A stretch of 16,401 bases of DNA from CALXSC01 sp035470525 (GTDB lineage: Bacteria; Pseudomonadota; Alphaproteobacteria; Rickettsiales; UBA1997). The translations under genes were made by a program, and so were the position numbers. Under the pieces are notes generated by a model. It had not been told where the DNA came from. It worked only from the letters and a program-made list of their open reading frames with translations, and ran no database searches. This document shows, one piece after another, positions 1-8,289 of the stretch (its first letter is position 1; each line of letters starts with the position of its first letter). Location: the NCBI GenBank assembly GCA_035470525.1, contig DATIQT010000061.1, forward strand, positions 1-16,401, written 5' to 3'.

Positions 1-150
1 ACCCTTCGTCGCTCTAAAATTTTATTGTCTCACCGTATTAAGTTATATGCTATCGCAATAAAATTTTAAATCTCCTCGTATATTTTTGCAAAAGCGGTTT
101 ATTTAGTGGTTAAGTGAAAGTTGTTTGACTATAAAAACACATTAATATAA
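1..150. other. AT-rich non-coding DNA with an inverted repeat
   Basis: No open reading frame or RNA gene is recognisable here. A perfect 13-nt inverted repeat (arms 15-27 and 56-68, TAAAATTTTATTG and its complement) flanks a 28-nt spacer. It lies about 80 bases past the stop of the minus-strand DUF721 gene, so it could act as a weak transcript end for that operon. The arms are almost pure A/T and there is no clear U-run, so this is tentative. Confidence 0.4.
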
Positions 151-600
151 TTATTTTTCACCAAAAATCACTCTACCTAAATCGTTGAGTGATTTTTTTA
201 ATTCATTATCATCAATTTTGGAAGTTAAATTATCAATAGCTTTTTCATCTTTAGTATCTAATTTTATAGGATTATTTTTATGCTGTTTTACTAGTTTTGG
301 CAATTGCTTAATTTTGATATCAGAAAGCAAACCATAACCAAATATAGCATTCATCTTTTCCAGAATAAAAGATTTATTATTTTCAATATAAAACGAAATT
401 ACATTATTAAAAGCTATAATATGGATAATTCCACCAATTTTTTTGTTTTTAGGAAATGAAACCTTTTCTACTTCACAAAACTCATAATATTTCTCTCCCA
501 TTATATTTTGCCAATTTCTCATTAAAATCAATAAAACTGGAGAATAATTTTTGGTTATTGGTTTTATAACATCTCTAATTACAAAATTTATATCTTTCAT
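151..600 (-). CDS. DUF721 (DciA-like) protein
   Basis: A 149-residue protein matching the alphaproteobacterial DUF721 pattern. It has an N-terminal segment with the 'NWQNIMGEKYYEFCEVEKV' block (residues 29-47), a hydrophobic strand pair, then 'ILEKMNAIFGYGLLSDIKI', and a C-terminal tail 'LKKSLNDLGRVIFGEK' resembling the end of alphaproteobacterial members. DUF721 proteins related to DciA help load or operate the replicative helicase DnaB in bacteria lacking DnaC; that role is known for the family and is inferred here. The ATG at 598-600 overlaps the yggT stop by 4 nt (ATGA), so translation is probably coupled. It is the last gene of the minus-strand run starting at 1552. No truncation is visible. 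Confidence 0.8.
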   Translation of the reverse strand: MKDINFVIRDVIKPITKNYSPVLLILMRNWQNIMGEKYYEFCEVEKVSFPKNKKIGGIIHIIAFNNVISFYIENNKSFILEKMNAIFGYGLLSDIKIKQLPKLVKQHKNNPIKLDTKDEKAIDNLTSKIDDNELKKSLNDLGRVIFGEK

Positions 601-887
601 TTTACATAAAAATAAGTAAATAAAATATTTCTTAAAAAGTTAAGTAAAAGAAATACAACGATTGGAGAAATATCTATACTACCTAAATCTGGCATAAATT
701 TTCTAACTTTATTCAAAACTGGCTCAATAAATTTCCCAAATGTATACATTACTTTGTAAACAAACTTATTATCTCTGTTTAATATATTAAAATTAATCAA
801 CCAACCAGCCACACAATAAACAATTAAAACAAAATTGTATAAAGATATTACCTGCGATATAAGTATAATTATTGGATTAATATTCAC
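597..887 (-). CDS. YggT family integral membrane protein
   Basis: A single-unit YggT protein: two hydrophobic segments separated by a polar stretch holding the family signature (Asn-Arg-Asn/Asp-x-Phe-Val-Tyr, then EPVLxxxRKFMPDLGSIDISPIVV). The open frame can be extended to a TTG at 939-941, but that adds 18 residues lying entirely inside the upstream gene. The GTG at 885-887, two bases after the upstream TAA (890-892), gives 96 residues, the usual size for a one-domain YggT, so I chose it. YggT proteins are poorly understood membrane proteins linked to osmotic stress, cell division and membrane protein organisation. The stop overlaps the ATG of the DUF721 gene by 4 nt, indicating one operon. 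Confidence 0.8.
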   Translation of the reverse strand: MNINPIIILISQVISLYNFVLIVYCVAGWLINFNILNRDNKFVYKVMYTFGKFIEPVLNKVRKFMPDLGSIDISPIVVFLLLNFLRNILFTYFYVK

Positions 888-889
888 TT

Positions 890-1552
890 TTATAAAATTA
901 ATTGCATAGCTAAATAATAGAATAAAATAATAATTTTGCAAACACTTATGGCTTTATAATTCCTAATACCAAAATCATTATATTTTTTACTATTTAATCC
1001 AGTTCTAATTTTAAATGCTATTTTTTCTTCTTTGGTTTTTGATTTTTTTAAATATAAAAACTCATTTTCTTCAAAAATATTTTTAGATTCAATTTTTTTG
1101 CTATATTCTATATAATTATCATAATTTTTTGAACCTATAATAAATCTATTATCTTTACCATATAATTCATTTAAGACTTTAATTGGTCCAGAAATTAAAT
1201 TATCCTTTACAATACCCCTAATCAATATAGCGAAATATATGTTATCATTTCCCAAACATAAATCTAGTCCGACTTTTGAACTAAATGTTGAATATTTTGA
1301 TTTTTCTAATTTACTAAACCTGTGGACATACCATTCTCCAAATTTTCGTTGTCTTTCATTACGATGAGAGGTTTCATCTTTATGTTTATTCGAATATAAA
1401 TAAAATTCTATTTCTTGAAATCTATAAATATTTTTACCTTGTGAAACAATTGAGTAATTATAAAATAATTCTTTAGCTATTTTCTCAAATATCGATATAG
1501 TTTCTTTTTCTTTTGAAACATTTTCTAAAACATTAAGAAATTCGTTATTCAT
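890..1552 (-). CDS. Putative alkyladenine DNA glycosylase (AAG/Mpg)-like protein
   Basis: A 220-residue protein of uncertain family. Several blocks occur in the same order as in alkyladenine DNA glycosylases: 'YRFQEIEFYLY' (residues 43-53; compare the active-site 'VETEAYL' strand), 'SHRNERQRKFGEWYVHR' (62-78), 'FAILIRGI' (107-114; compare 'VLLRAL'), 'SGPIKVLNELYG' (121-132; compare 'SGPSKLCQAL') and 'KIRTGL' (181-186; compare 'ARVGVG'). Glu47 or Glu49 would be the catalytic candidate. If right, it excises damaged purines from DNA, but the match is remembered motif order, not an alignment, and a catalytically different AAG-like family is possible. The last ~17 residues are strongly hydrophobic and look appended to the fold. 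ATG at 1550-1552; divergent from the mfd fragment with 55 bp between; first gene of the minus-strand run with yggT and DUF721. Confidence 0.55.
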   Translation of the reverse strand: MNNEFLNVLENVSKEKETISIFEKIAKELFYNYSIVSQGKNIYRFQEIEFYLYSNKHKDETSHRNERQRKFGEWYVHRFSKLEKSKYSTFSSKVGLDLCLGNDNIYFAILIRGIVKDNLISGPIKVLNELYGKDNRFIIGSKNYDNYIEYSKKIESKNIFEENEFLYLKKSKTKEEKIAFKIRTGLNSKKYNDFGIRNYKAISVCKIIILFYYLAMQLIL

Positions 1553-1607
1553 ATATTGAAATTAAATTTTATAATAATAATCTAAAAGCATTATTTAGTT
1601 ATACTTT

Positions 1608-2750
1608 ATGAATTACAAAACACAACTATCTTATATTGAAAATTCTACAGTTATAAAAAATATAACAGAGAGTAGCTTAAAATATTTAGTTTATAATATT
1701 TTGAATGAAACTAAATTCAAATTTTTTGTTTATATTTGTAATAGTAATTTTGATTTAGAATTAGCAAAAAAAGAAATAGAATTTTACTCAAAAGACATAG
1801 AAATTTTAACATTTCCAGAGTGGAATACTATGCCTTATGATGTAAATTCACCGGACTTAGATTTACAAACCAAAAGAATGGATTGCATTTATAAACTAAT
1901 AAAACAAAACAACGATAGGAAAACTTTATTAATCATTTCAAGAAAAGCTTTAGTTCAAAAAATAATTAATAGAAAAGATTTTAAATTCATAAATTTCTAC
2001 ATTAACCAGAAATTAACTATAGATGAAACAATAAAAATTTTAGAAGAAAACTGTTATAGTAAAACAGAAACTGTATACAACATTGGCGATTATTGCATTA
2101 ATAACAGTACAGTTGACTTTATTACTTTTAATAATCAAGCTTATAGAATTTCAATAGAAAAAGATGTTATTAAAGAAATCAAAACATTAGATACAAATAG
2201 CCAAATAGCTTCAAAAAATCATAAAGAAATTTTACTACTACCTATAAAAGAAGTATTTTTTAATCAAAATAATATTCAAAATTTTAGACAAAATTATAAA
2301 AAATTATTTGGTATACCTATAGAAAAAGATACATTATATAATATTATTTCAAATAACCAAATATATGATGGATTTGAAAATTGGCTACCATTATTTTATG
2401 AAAATGAATTGGAATCCATCTTTGATTACATACCTAAAACATCAGTTTTAATTTATGAAAACAATACAAAAAACAAAATAAATGATTTCTATGAATTAAT
2501 ACAAAATTATTATAATTTAAGAATAGAACAAACAAAACAAAAAGAAGTAGAAAACATTTACAATCCAATACCCATAGAAATGATGTACTTAGAAAACTTT
2601 AATGAAAATATTAGCAAATATATAAACATTATATTTGATATTGAAAATTCAATAAAAAATGAAAGGCAAATTGAATTAGACTTTAAAAATTTACCAGAAT
2701 TTTATAAAGATTCAAATGAGGTGTTTAAATCTTTGAAAGAGTTTTTATGA
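1608..2750 (+). CDS. Truncated transcription-repair coupling factor Mfd, N-terminal domains only
   Basis: 380 residues corresponding to the UvrB-homology module (D1a-D2-D1b) at the N terminus of Mfd. Diagnostic blocks are 'FPEWNTMPYDVNSPD' (residues 69-83; Mfd consensus is FPxWDxLPYDxxSPx), 'QTKRMDCIYKL', and 'GDYCINNSTVDFITF' (160-174; compare GExxxRGxxxDIFP) followed by a beta strand on the Mfd/UvrB pattern. Full-length Mfd is about 1150 residues. The RNA-polymerase-interacting domain, the two RecA-like translocase domains with their Walker and helicase motifs, and the C-terminal D7 are all missing. The frame ends at TGA 2748-2750, immediately against the stop codon of the convergent ABC gene, so the remainder is not out of frame nearby. 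Strand-specific repair is not possible with this piece alone; the retained D2 equivalent is the UvrA-binding part in Mfd. It may be a decaying remnant, a retained UvrA-binding fragment, or one half of a gene split by rearrangement. Confidence 0.75.
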   Translation: MNYKTQLSYIENSTVIKNITESSLKYLVYNILNETKFKFFVYICNSNFDLELAKKEIEFYSKDIEILTFPEWNTMPYDVNSPDLDLQTKRMDCIYKLIKQNNDRKTLLIISRKALVQKIINRKDFKFINFYINQKLTIDETIKILEENCYSKTETVYNIGDYCINNSTVDFITFNNQAYRISIEKDVIKEIKTLDTNSQIASKNHKEILLLPIKEVFFNQNNIQNFRQNYKKLFGIPIEKDTLYNIISNNQIYDGFENWLPLFYENELESIFDYIPKTSVLIYENNTKNKINDFYELIQNYYNLRIEQTKQKEVENIYNPIPIEMMYLENFNENISKYINIIFDIENSIKNERQIELDFKNLPEFYKDSNEVFKSLKEFL

Positions 2751-4298
2751 TTATCTCTTTTCAATATCTTCTTTTATATATTCTATAAAAGCTTCCTCTA
2801 TATTATTAACATTTCTATTTTTGATAATTTCTTCTGGGGAATCGCAAACCAACAAACGTCCATCATTCATCATCGCAACTCTATCACATCTCATTGCTTC
2901 ACTTAAATAATGTGTTGTAACAAAAATTGTAACTCCTTCTTGTCTTGATAATTTTACAATCATTTCCCAAAATTCATCTCTTGCTATTGGATCCACACCA
3001 GATGTTGGTTCATCAAGAATTAAAATTGATGGTTCATGAAGAACAGAAACACCCAATGAAAGCCTTTGTTTAATACCAAGTGGAAGGTTTGAAGTTTTTT
3101 CATTTAATATATCTTTCAATCTAAAATTATCAATTATATAATTTATTCTATGATGAGCCTCTTGCTTAGATAAATCAAAAATAACTGCATGCAACTTTAA
3201 ATTTTCCATTACTGTTAATTCACCATAAAGTGAAAAACTCTGAGACATATAACCCAAATCTTTCTTTACTTGATTTATATCACTAGAAGACGTTTTACCA
3301 AATATTTTATGAACACCAGATGTTGCCGGAAGAAGTCCTGTCATCATTTTCATCGTAGTAGTTTTACCACAACCATTTGGACCTAAAAAAGCATAAATTT
3401 CTCCTTGTTTTATATTAAAATTTATGTGATCAACAGCAGTAAAATCTCCAAACATCTTTGTTAAATCTTTAGCTTCCATTACTGTTTGTTTATTTGAAAA
3501 ATCAAGTTTTACTAGGTTAAAATCTTTATGAGTACCTCTTTTTTCCAATGGCAACATTTCAATAAAAGCTGATTCTAAAGTATCTTTTTTTGCTTTTTCC
3601 AATAAATTTTGCATATTACTATCTGCAATAATCTTTCCAGCATTCATCATAACAATTCTATCAAATGCTTTAGCTTCTTCCATATATGCAGTAGCAACAA
3701 GAATTGTCATATCTTCTTCCTGTTTCTTAATATTAAAAATCAATTCCCAAAAATTTTGTCTTGAAAGTGGGTCAACACCAGTAGTTGGTTCATCTAATAT
3801 CAAAATTTTAGGCTTATGAACTAAAGCGCAACACAAACCCAACTTTTGTTTCATACCACCTGATAATTTTTTAGCTTGTCTATCCCTAAATTTCCACAAA
3901 TCAGTTTTTTTCATAACTTCAACCATAAGCCTTCTGGTACATTCTTCATCTGAAGAAAATAAATCAGAAAAAAACTTTATATTTTCATAAACACTTAATT
4001 CACCATATAAATTTTTTCCAAGACCTTGAGGCATATATGCTATATCGGGAGAGATTTTTGTTCTATGTTTTGCATCTAAAACACTTCCTCCCAACACTAA
4101 AACCTTACCACCATTTTGAAGTTTCTTAATTCCAGCAATCGTATCAAACAATGTAGACTTACCTACCCCATCAGGACCAATAAAAGCAACAGTTTCACCA
4201 TTTTTAATATTTAGATTAATACCGTCGAGAGCTTTTACAAGTTTTTTACCATTTCCATAAGTATGTGTTAAATTTGATATTTCGACTACATTATTCAT
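2751..4298 (-). CDS. RbbA/YbhF-type double ATP-binding ABC transporter protein
   Basis: 515 residues with two ABC ATPase domains in tandem. Domain 1: Walker A GPDGVGKST (41-49), the RbbA-like 'MPQGLGKNLYGELSVYEN' Q-loop region (89-106), signature LSGGMKQ (145-151), Walker B and DEP near 164-171; its switch position reads VATAYMEEA with no His. Domain 2: Walker A GPNGCGKTT (306-314), Q-loop 'YMSQSFSLYGE', altered signature LPLGIKQRLSLG (405-416), Walker B 425-431, and the switch His in TTHYLSEA (463). These features match RbbA/YhiH and YbhF. RbbA carries a fused permease after domain 2, but this protein stops just after 'IEEAFIEYIKE'. Such proteins pair with ABC-2 permeases and an HlyD-type adaptor; neither is encoded on either side here. 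It starts one base inside the plsC stop (TAATG), so the two are coupled. Confidence 0.88.
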   Translation of the reverse strand: MNNVVEISNLTHTYGNGKKLVKALDGINLNIKNGETVAFIGPDGVGKSTLFDTIAGIKKLQNGGKVLVLGGSVLDAKHRTKISPDIAYMPQGLGKNLYGELSVYENIKFFSDLFSSDEECTRRLMVEVMKKTDLWKFRDRQAKKLSGGMKQKLGLCCALVHKPKILILDEPTTGVDPLSRQNFWELIFNIKKQEEDMTILVATAYMEEAKAFDRIVMMNAGKIIADSNMQNLLEKAKKDTLESAFIEMLPLEKRGTHKDFNLVKLDFSNKQTVMEAKDLTKMFGDFTAVDHINFNIKQGEIYAFLGPNGCGKTTTMKMMTGLLPATSGVHKIFGKTSSSDINQVKKDLGYMSQSFSLYGELTVMENLKLHAVIFDLSKQEAHHRINYIIDNFRLKDILNEKTSNLPLGIKQRLSLGVSVLHEPSILILDEPTSGVDPIARDEFWEMIVKLSRQEGVTIFVTTHYLSEAMRCDRVAMMNDGRLLVCDSPEEIIKNRNVNNIEEAFIEYIKEDIEKR

Positions 4299-5056
4299 TA
4301 AAGTTTATTTAGCTCCTCACATTTTTTTTCAATAATATTTTCAAGCTTTGTTAATAATTCCTCTTTAGACATTTTTTTGATATCTTCAAATTTTATAGGA
4401 TCCATAAACTCCATAGTTATGGTACCGCTATATTTTAAAAATTGCTTTTTTCTCCATAGTTTTCCAGAATTTAATGCCATCGGAACAATATCAGCCCCAA
4501 GTTCTCTAATAAGCCCTATAAAACCAGTCTTATAAGGATACTCTTTAGTCTTAGCCTCGGGCGGAACCCTTGTACCTTGAGGAAATATAATAATATTATG
4601 ACCTTCTTCAATATATTCTTTTCCTTCTTTTAATACTTGTTTTAAAGCGCTTGCTCCAGCCTTTCTATCAATAGCAATTTTACTTGCTGTAGCTAAACAC
4701 CAACCAAAAAAAGGGACAAATAATAATTCTTTTTTTAAGATAAATACAGGAGCTGGTTTCATAAAAGTATGCATAATCAATGTATCCCAAGTAGATTCAT
4801 GTTTTCCAACAATAATATAAGCCTTACCTTTTTCTAATTTTTCATAGCCAATAATTTTACTTTTAATACCAACTGTCCATCTTAAAATAATTATCATAAG
4901 TTTGCACCACAATGATGCATTTAAATCAAAATTCCTTCTTCTATTTGGAAAAAAGGGTAACCAAAAAAGTATAATACCAAAGCTAAGAGGTACACTACTA
5001 AATAAAGTAAATATAGAGAATAAAAGAGATCTCAAAAAAGCTATTGTTTTTTTCAT
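4298..5056 (-). CDS. 1-acyl-sn-glycerol-3-phosphate acyltransferase (PlsC family)
   Basis: A 252-residue membrane-associated acyltransferase with a hydrophobic N-terminal segment (about residues 5-35), the catalytic HxxxxD motif as HESTWD (86-91), the substrate-binding 'KKELLFVPFFGWCL' block with downstream 'AIDRKAGASA', and FPQGTR (158-163), a variant of the common FPEGTR. It converts lysophosphatidate to phosphatidate in phospholipid synthesis. Length is normal. The stop overlaps the start of the ABC gene by one base, so the two are probably co-transcribed from the 281-bp AT-rich divergent region shared with the lytic transglycosylase gene. A related acyltransferase acting on another lysolipid cannot be excluded from sequence alone. 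Confidence 0.88.
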   Translation of the reverse strand: MKKTIAFLRSLLFSIFTLFSSVPLSFGIILFWLPFFPNRRRNFDLNASLWCKLMIIILRWTVGIKSKIIGYEKLEKGKAYIIVGKHESTWDTLIMHTFMKPAPVFILKKELLFVPFFGWCLATASKIAIDRKAGASALKQVLKEGKEYIEEGHNIIIFPQGTRVPPEAKTKEYPYKTGFIGLIRELGADIVPMALNSGKLWRKKQFLKYSGTITMEFMDPIKFEDIKKMSKEELLTKLENIIEKKCEELNKL

Positions 5057-5337
5057 AATTAAAAAATTTGTTATTAGTAATAAAATATATAATATTTTTA
5101 AAAAATAAAGTTTTAATTATTTTAACTTGATAATTATGCATTTAAATGATTAAATATTGTATTAGTTAAATATCACATTATAATAATATTGCATTTAATG
5201 AATTGTTATTTAAATTGTTTAAATTCTTCTTTATTTTAGAGAGTAGTACTAAACGTATATATCTATATCTTTAAATATAAAATATTGCTTTATTAAAAAA
5301 AATATTTATTCTTACTTATTATATTATTTTATTTAAA
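5057..5337. other. AT-rich divergent intergenic region
   Basis: This stretch separates the divergent plsC and lytic transglycosylase genes and must hold promoters in both directions. It is nearly pure A/T, so short -10-like sequences are abundant. One TATAAT occurs on the minus strand near 5180 but without a convincing -35. A TGCATTTAA word occurs twice (near 5137 and 5190). I see no small gene, tRNA or strong hairpin. Confidence 0.5.
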
Positions 5338-7410
5338 ATGCGAGTTTTGATTAGATATTTTATATTTTTTTTTATATTTTTTAATACACTAGTATTAGCT
5401 GAAATATCTGATAATGAAAACAATTTTAAAAATTTATTCTTTAAAACTAATCAAGATATCAAAATAAAACTAGAACTTGACGATGCCGATATAAAAACAT
5501 TTAATAAAACTGAAAAGTTTTTAAATAAGAAAAATTGGGCTGAAGCTTTATCTTGGGCAGATTCAATTAAAAGTGAAAATTTGAAAGATGCAGTAATAGA
5601 CTATGTACTATGGAAGAAGTATACTAATATGACTTTATCAAATGCTGATACAGATTTTAGTGATTTACTTTTATTTATCCAAACACATACTTACTTACCA
5701 AACATCGTTGATTTAAAAATTAAAGCCGAAAGTATATATTTAACCAAAGACGTTCCTTATCAATTTGTTGAAAAATATTTTGAACAAATAAAACCGTTTA
5801 AAACAAATACCGCAATAAAAGTTTTACAAGACAAATATATAACTAATGATAAGAATGTTGATGAAAAGTTACAAAAAGAAATAGTTGATACTTTTTATAA
5901 ATATGATTTTACTGATGAAGAAATGAATAAATTTCTCGATTTATTTTCTGAGTTTATATTAGAGGAAAATTATGCTGAAAAAATAGAAAGTTTACTATGG
6001 GATAAAGATTATTTAAAGGCAAATTTTTTAATGAATAATTTAGGTGTAATAAGAAGAACATTATATTCCGCTATAATAGAAATTAATAAAAATCCAAAAT
6101 ATATAAATAATATTTTAAGGTCTATTCCCAATGATTTTAGAGAAAATGAGTTATTACTTTATACAAGATTTGTTTATTTATATAAAAATAAAGACAAAGA
6201 TGAGGCATTGAAAATATTATTAAATTTAACAAAAAATACTAAATATCCAGAAAAATGGTGGTTATATCAAAAATATTTTTCTAGAGAATTATTAAATGAT
6301 AAAGATTACAAAAAAGCTTATTACTTAGCAGTAAATAATAATTTAAAATATGGAGGTTCTGATTATGCAGAAGCTCAATGGTTTGCTGGTTGGATTGCAT
6401 TAATATATTTAAATAAACCAAAAGATGCTTATTATCATTTTTATGATATGTATAATGCTGTTAACTATCCTGTAAGTAAGTCAAGAGGAGCTTATTGGGC
6501 AGGTAGGGCAATGGAGGCTGATAATAATAAAGAAGAAGCAATAAAATGGTATAATATAGGTTCTCAATATCCTTTGTATTTTTATGGTCAATTGTCATTT
6601 CATGCTAAAAATGAATTATTAGATATGCCTTCATTAATAAATACAAATCCACTTCCAGTAGAGCCTTCTTTTACAGAAAAAGATGAGGAAAAAGTTCTTA
6701 ATAATGATATAGTAAAAATTGCCTATTTAATAGCTAAAAGTAATGGAAATGAAAAAGATTATACCGATCTTTTTATAAGTGCTATAAATAGAGTATCAAC
6801 AAAAGAAGAAATGGCTGTTATTTTTGAAGTTGTTAAAAATACAGGCAATGAAAATTTGATAACTAAAATAGCAAAAAATTTAACAAACAAAGATGTATAT
6901 TATGTTGATAATCTCTTTCCAATATTAAATATTATAAATCTTCAAAATCCAAACTCAAATTTAGTTCATTCGTTAATTAAACAAGAAAGTGGATTTCATG
7001 TTTCGGCGGAAAGTTGTGTAGGAGCAACTGGATTTATGCAACTAATGCCAGATACAGCGAAACAAGTTGCTAAACAGATGAATTTAAAATATAACTATAA
7101 ATCTTTAAAAACTAATCCAGTTTATAATATACTTTTAGGTTCTTATTATATAAATTCACTAATAAAACAATTTCAAGGTTCACAAATTCTCGCTATAGCT
7201 TCATATAATGCAGGACCAACACCAGTAAATAGATGGATTAAACAATATGGTGATCCAAGAGAAATGACAGATATAAAAGATGTTGTTAATTGGATGGAAT
7301 CAATAGGATATTCAGAGACAAGAAATTATGTTCAAAGAATAATAGAAGGCTCTATAGTTTATGAATATATTTTAGATAAGGTAAATAACAATAATATAGC
7401 ACAACAATAA
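5338..7410 (+). CDS. Soluble lytic murein transglycosylase (Slt70-type)
   Basis: 690 residues. An N-terminal signal peptide (basic start, very hydrophobic residues 6-20, likely cleavage after LVLA near residue 21) sends it to the periplasm. A long helical-repeat region (about 40-520) has the helix-rich superhelix pattern of Slt70, and a C-terminal GH23 domain (about 535-680) carries the catalytic Glu550 in 'LIKQESGFH', 'GATGFMQLMPDTA' (565-571 region) and 'SYNAGPTPVNRW' (from 622). It cleaves the glycan strands of peptidoglycan to 1,6-anhydro products during wall growth and recycling. All GH23 signature elements are present; 'SAESCVGATG' replaces the more usual 'SPAGAxG' before the GFMQ loop. 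It is followed three bases later by the YihY gene, so they are probably one transcript. Confidence 0.9.
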   Translation: MRVLIRYFIFFFIFFNTLVLAEISDNENNFKNLFFKTNQDIKIKLELDDADIKTFNKTEKFLNKKNWAEALSWADSIKSENLKDAVIDYVLWKKYTNMTLSNADTDFSDLLLFIQTHTYLPNIVDLKIKAESIYLTKDVPYQFVEKYFEQIKPFKTNTAIKVLQDKYITNDKNVDEKLQKEIVDTFYKYDFTDEEMNKFLDLFSEFILEENYAEKIESLLWDKDYLKANFLMNNLGVIRRTLYSAIIEINKNPKYINNILRSIPNDFRENELLLYTRFVYLYKNKDKDEALKILLNLTKNTKYPEKWWLYQKYFSRELLNDKDYKKAYYLAVNNNLKYGGSDYAEAQWFAGWIALIYLNKPKDAYYHFYDMYNAVNYPVSKSRGAYWAGRAMEADNNKEEAIKWYNIGSQYPLYFYGQLSFHAKNELLDMPSLINTNPLPVEPSFTEKDEEKVLNNDIVKIAYLIAKSNGNEKDYTDLFISAINRVSTKEEMAVIFEVVKNTGNENLITKIAKNLTNKDVYYVDNLFPILNIINLQNPNSNLVHSLIKQESGFHVSAESCVGATGFMQLMPDTAKQVAKQMNLKYNYKSLKTNPVYNILLGSYYINSLIKQFQGSQILAIASYNAGPTPVNRWIKQYGDPREMTDIKDVVNWMESIGYSETRNYVQRIIEGSIVYEYILDKVNNNNIAQQ

Positions 7411-7413
7411 TAT

Positions 7414-8289
7414 ATGAAAATAAAATTTAAAAAGCTTATTCTTTCTGAAAAAATTTTGAATTTTTTAAAAAAATTATGGTTTGTAATTTATAAAAGTATC
7501 TTTACATTTAATATACATGGTGGTTATGAAAGTGCGGGAAATCTTGCTTTTATAATGGTTTTTGCATTATTTCCTTTTATGATATTTTTTACTATTTTGA
7601 TTGGTTATTTAGGGCAAACTGAAATAGGTATAAGATTAATTAGTATTTTAAATAAAAGTTTACCAAAGGATATAGCGGAAACACTTTTACCAGTTATTGA
7701 TAATGTTATTAATACTCCGAAGAGTAGTATTATTTCAATAGCAAGTTTAACTTTGATTTGGAGTGCTTCTTCATTAGTTCAAGAATTGAAATATATATTG
7801 GATAAAGCATTAAAAATAAGAGCAAACAAACCTTATCTTTTGAATAGGCTTAGTAGTATAATAAAATTTTTGATTATTACTAGTATAATCATATTTTCCA
7901 TTTTTTTTACTATTGTTTTTCCAAAAATAACTTTCTTTATAGGAAAATTTATACCTATAGACCTAGACTTTAGTAATGCTTTAGTATTATTTAAACCAAT
8001 TTTAATAGGATTTTTTATGTTACTATTTATAATTTCTATTTACTACATAATACCATCAAAAATAAAAAGACTAAAAGATATTATATGGGGAGCTTTATTA
8101 ACAGTTTTTGGTTGGTCTATATCTTTAAAATTATTAACTTTTTATTTAACTAAAATGGCTCAATTTCAAGTAGTTTATGGAAGTTTAGCTGGAATAATCA
8201 TTACACTATTCTTTTTTCAAATTATGGCTATAATATTAATCTTTAGTGCGGAATTTAACCAAAATATTAAAGAAATATTTAAAAATTAA
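7414..8289 (+). CDS. YihY/BrkB family inner-membrane protein
   Basis: 291 residues with six predicted membrane helices (about 44-66, 103-122, 150-172, 190-212, 222-243 and 255-278). Family hallmarks are the N-terminal 'AGNLAFIMVFALFPFMIF' (residues 41-58), 'SLTLIWSASS' (111-120), and the C-terminal 'VYGSLAGIIITLFFFQ' block ending in 'FSAEFN'. The family was once thought to be RNase BN, which is not correct; its function is still unclear. Spacing of 3 nt to the upstream transglycosylase and a 1-nt TAATG overlap with the radical SAM gene place it in an operon. No truncation is seen. Confidence 0.85.
   Translation: MKIKFKKLILSEKILNFLKKLWFVIYKSIFTFNIHGGYESAGNLAFIMVFALFPFMIFFTILIGYLGQTEIGIRLISILNKSLPKDIAETLLPVIDNVINTPKSSIISIASLTLIWSASSLVQELKYILDKALKIRANKPYLLNRLSSIIKFLIITSIIIFSIFFTIVFPKITFFIGKFIPIDLDFSNALVLFKPILIGFFMLLFIISIYYIIPSKIKRLKDIIWGALLTVFGWSISLKLLTFYLTKMAQFQVVYGSLAGIIITLFFFQIMAIILIFSAEFNQNIKEIFKN

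Noticed and set aside
4902..5108. 68-residue plus-strand frame at the start of plsC
   Set aside because: Overlaps the coding start of plsC on the other strand and reads as low-complexity Lys/Phe/Ile.
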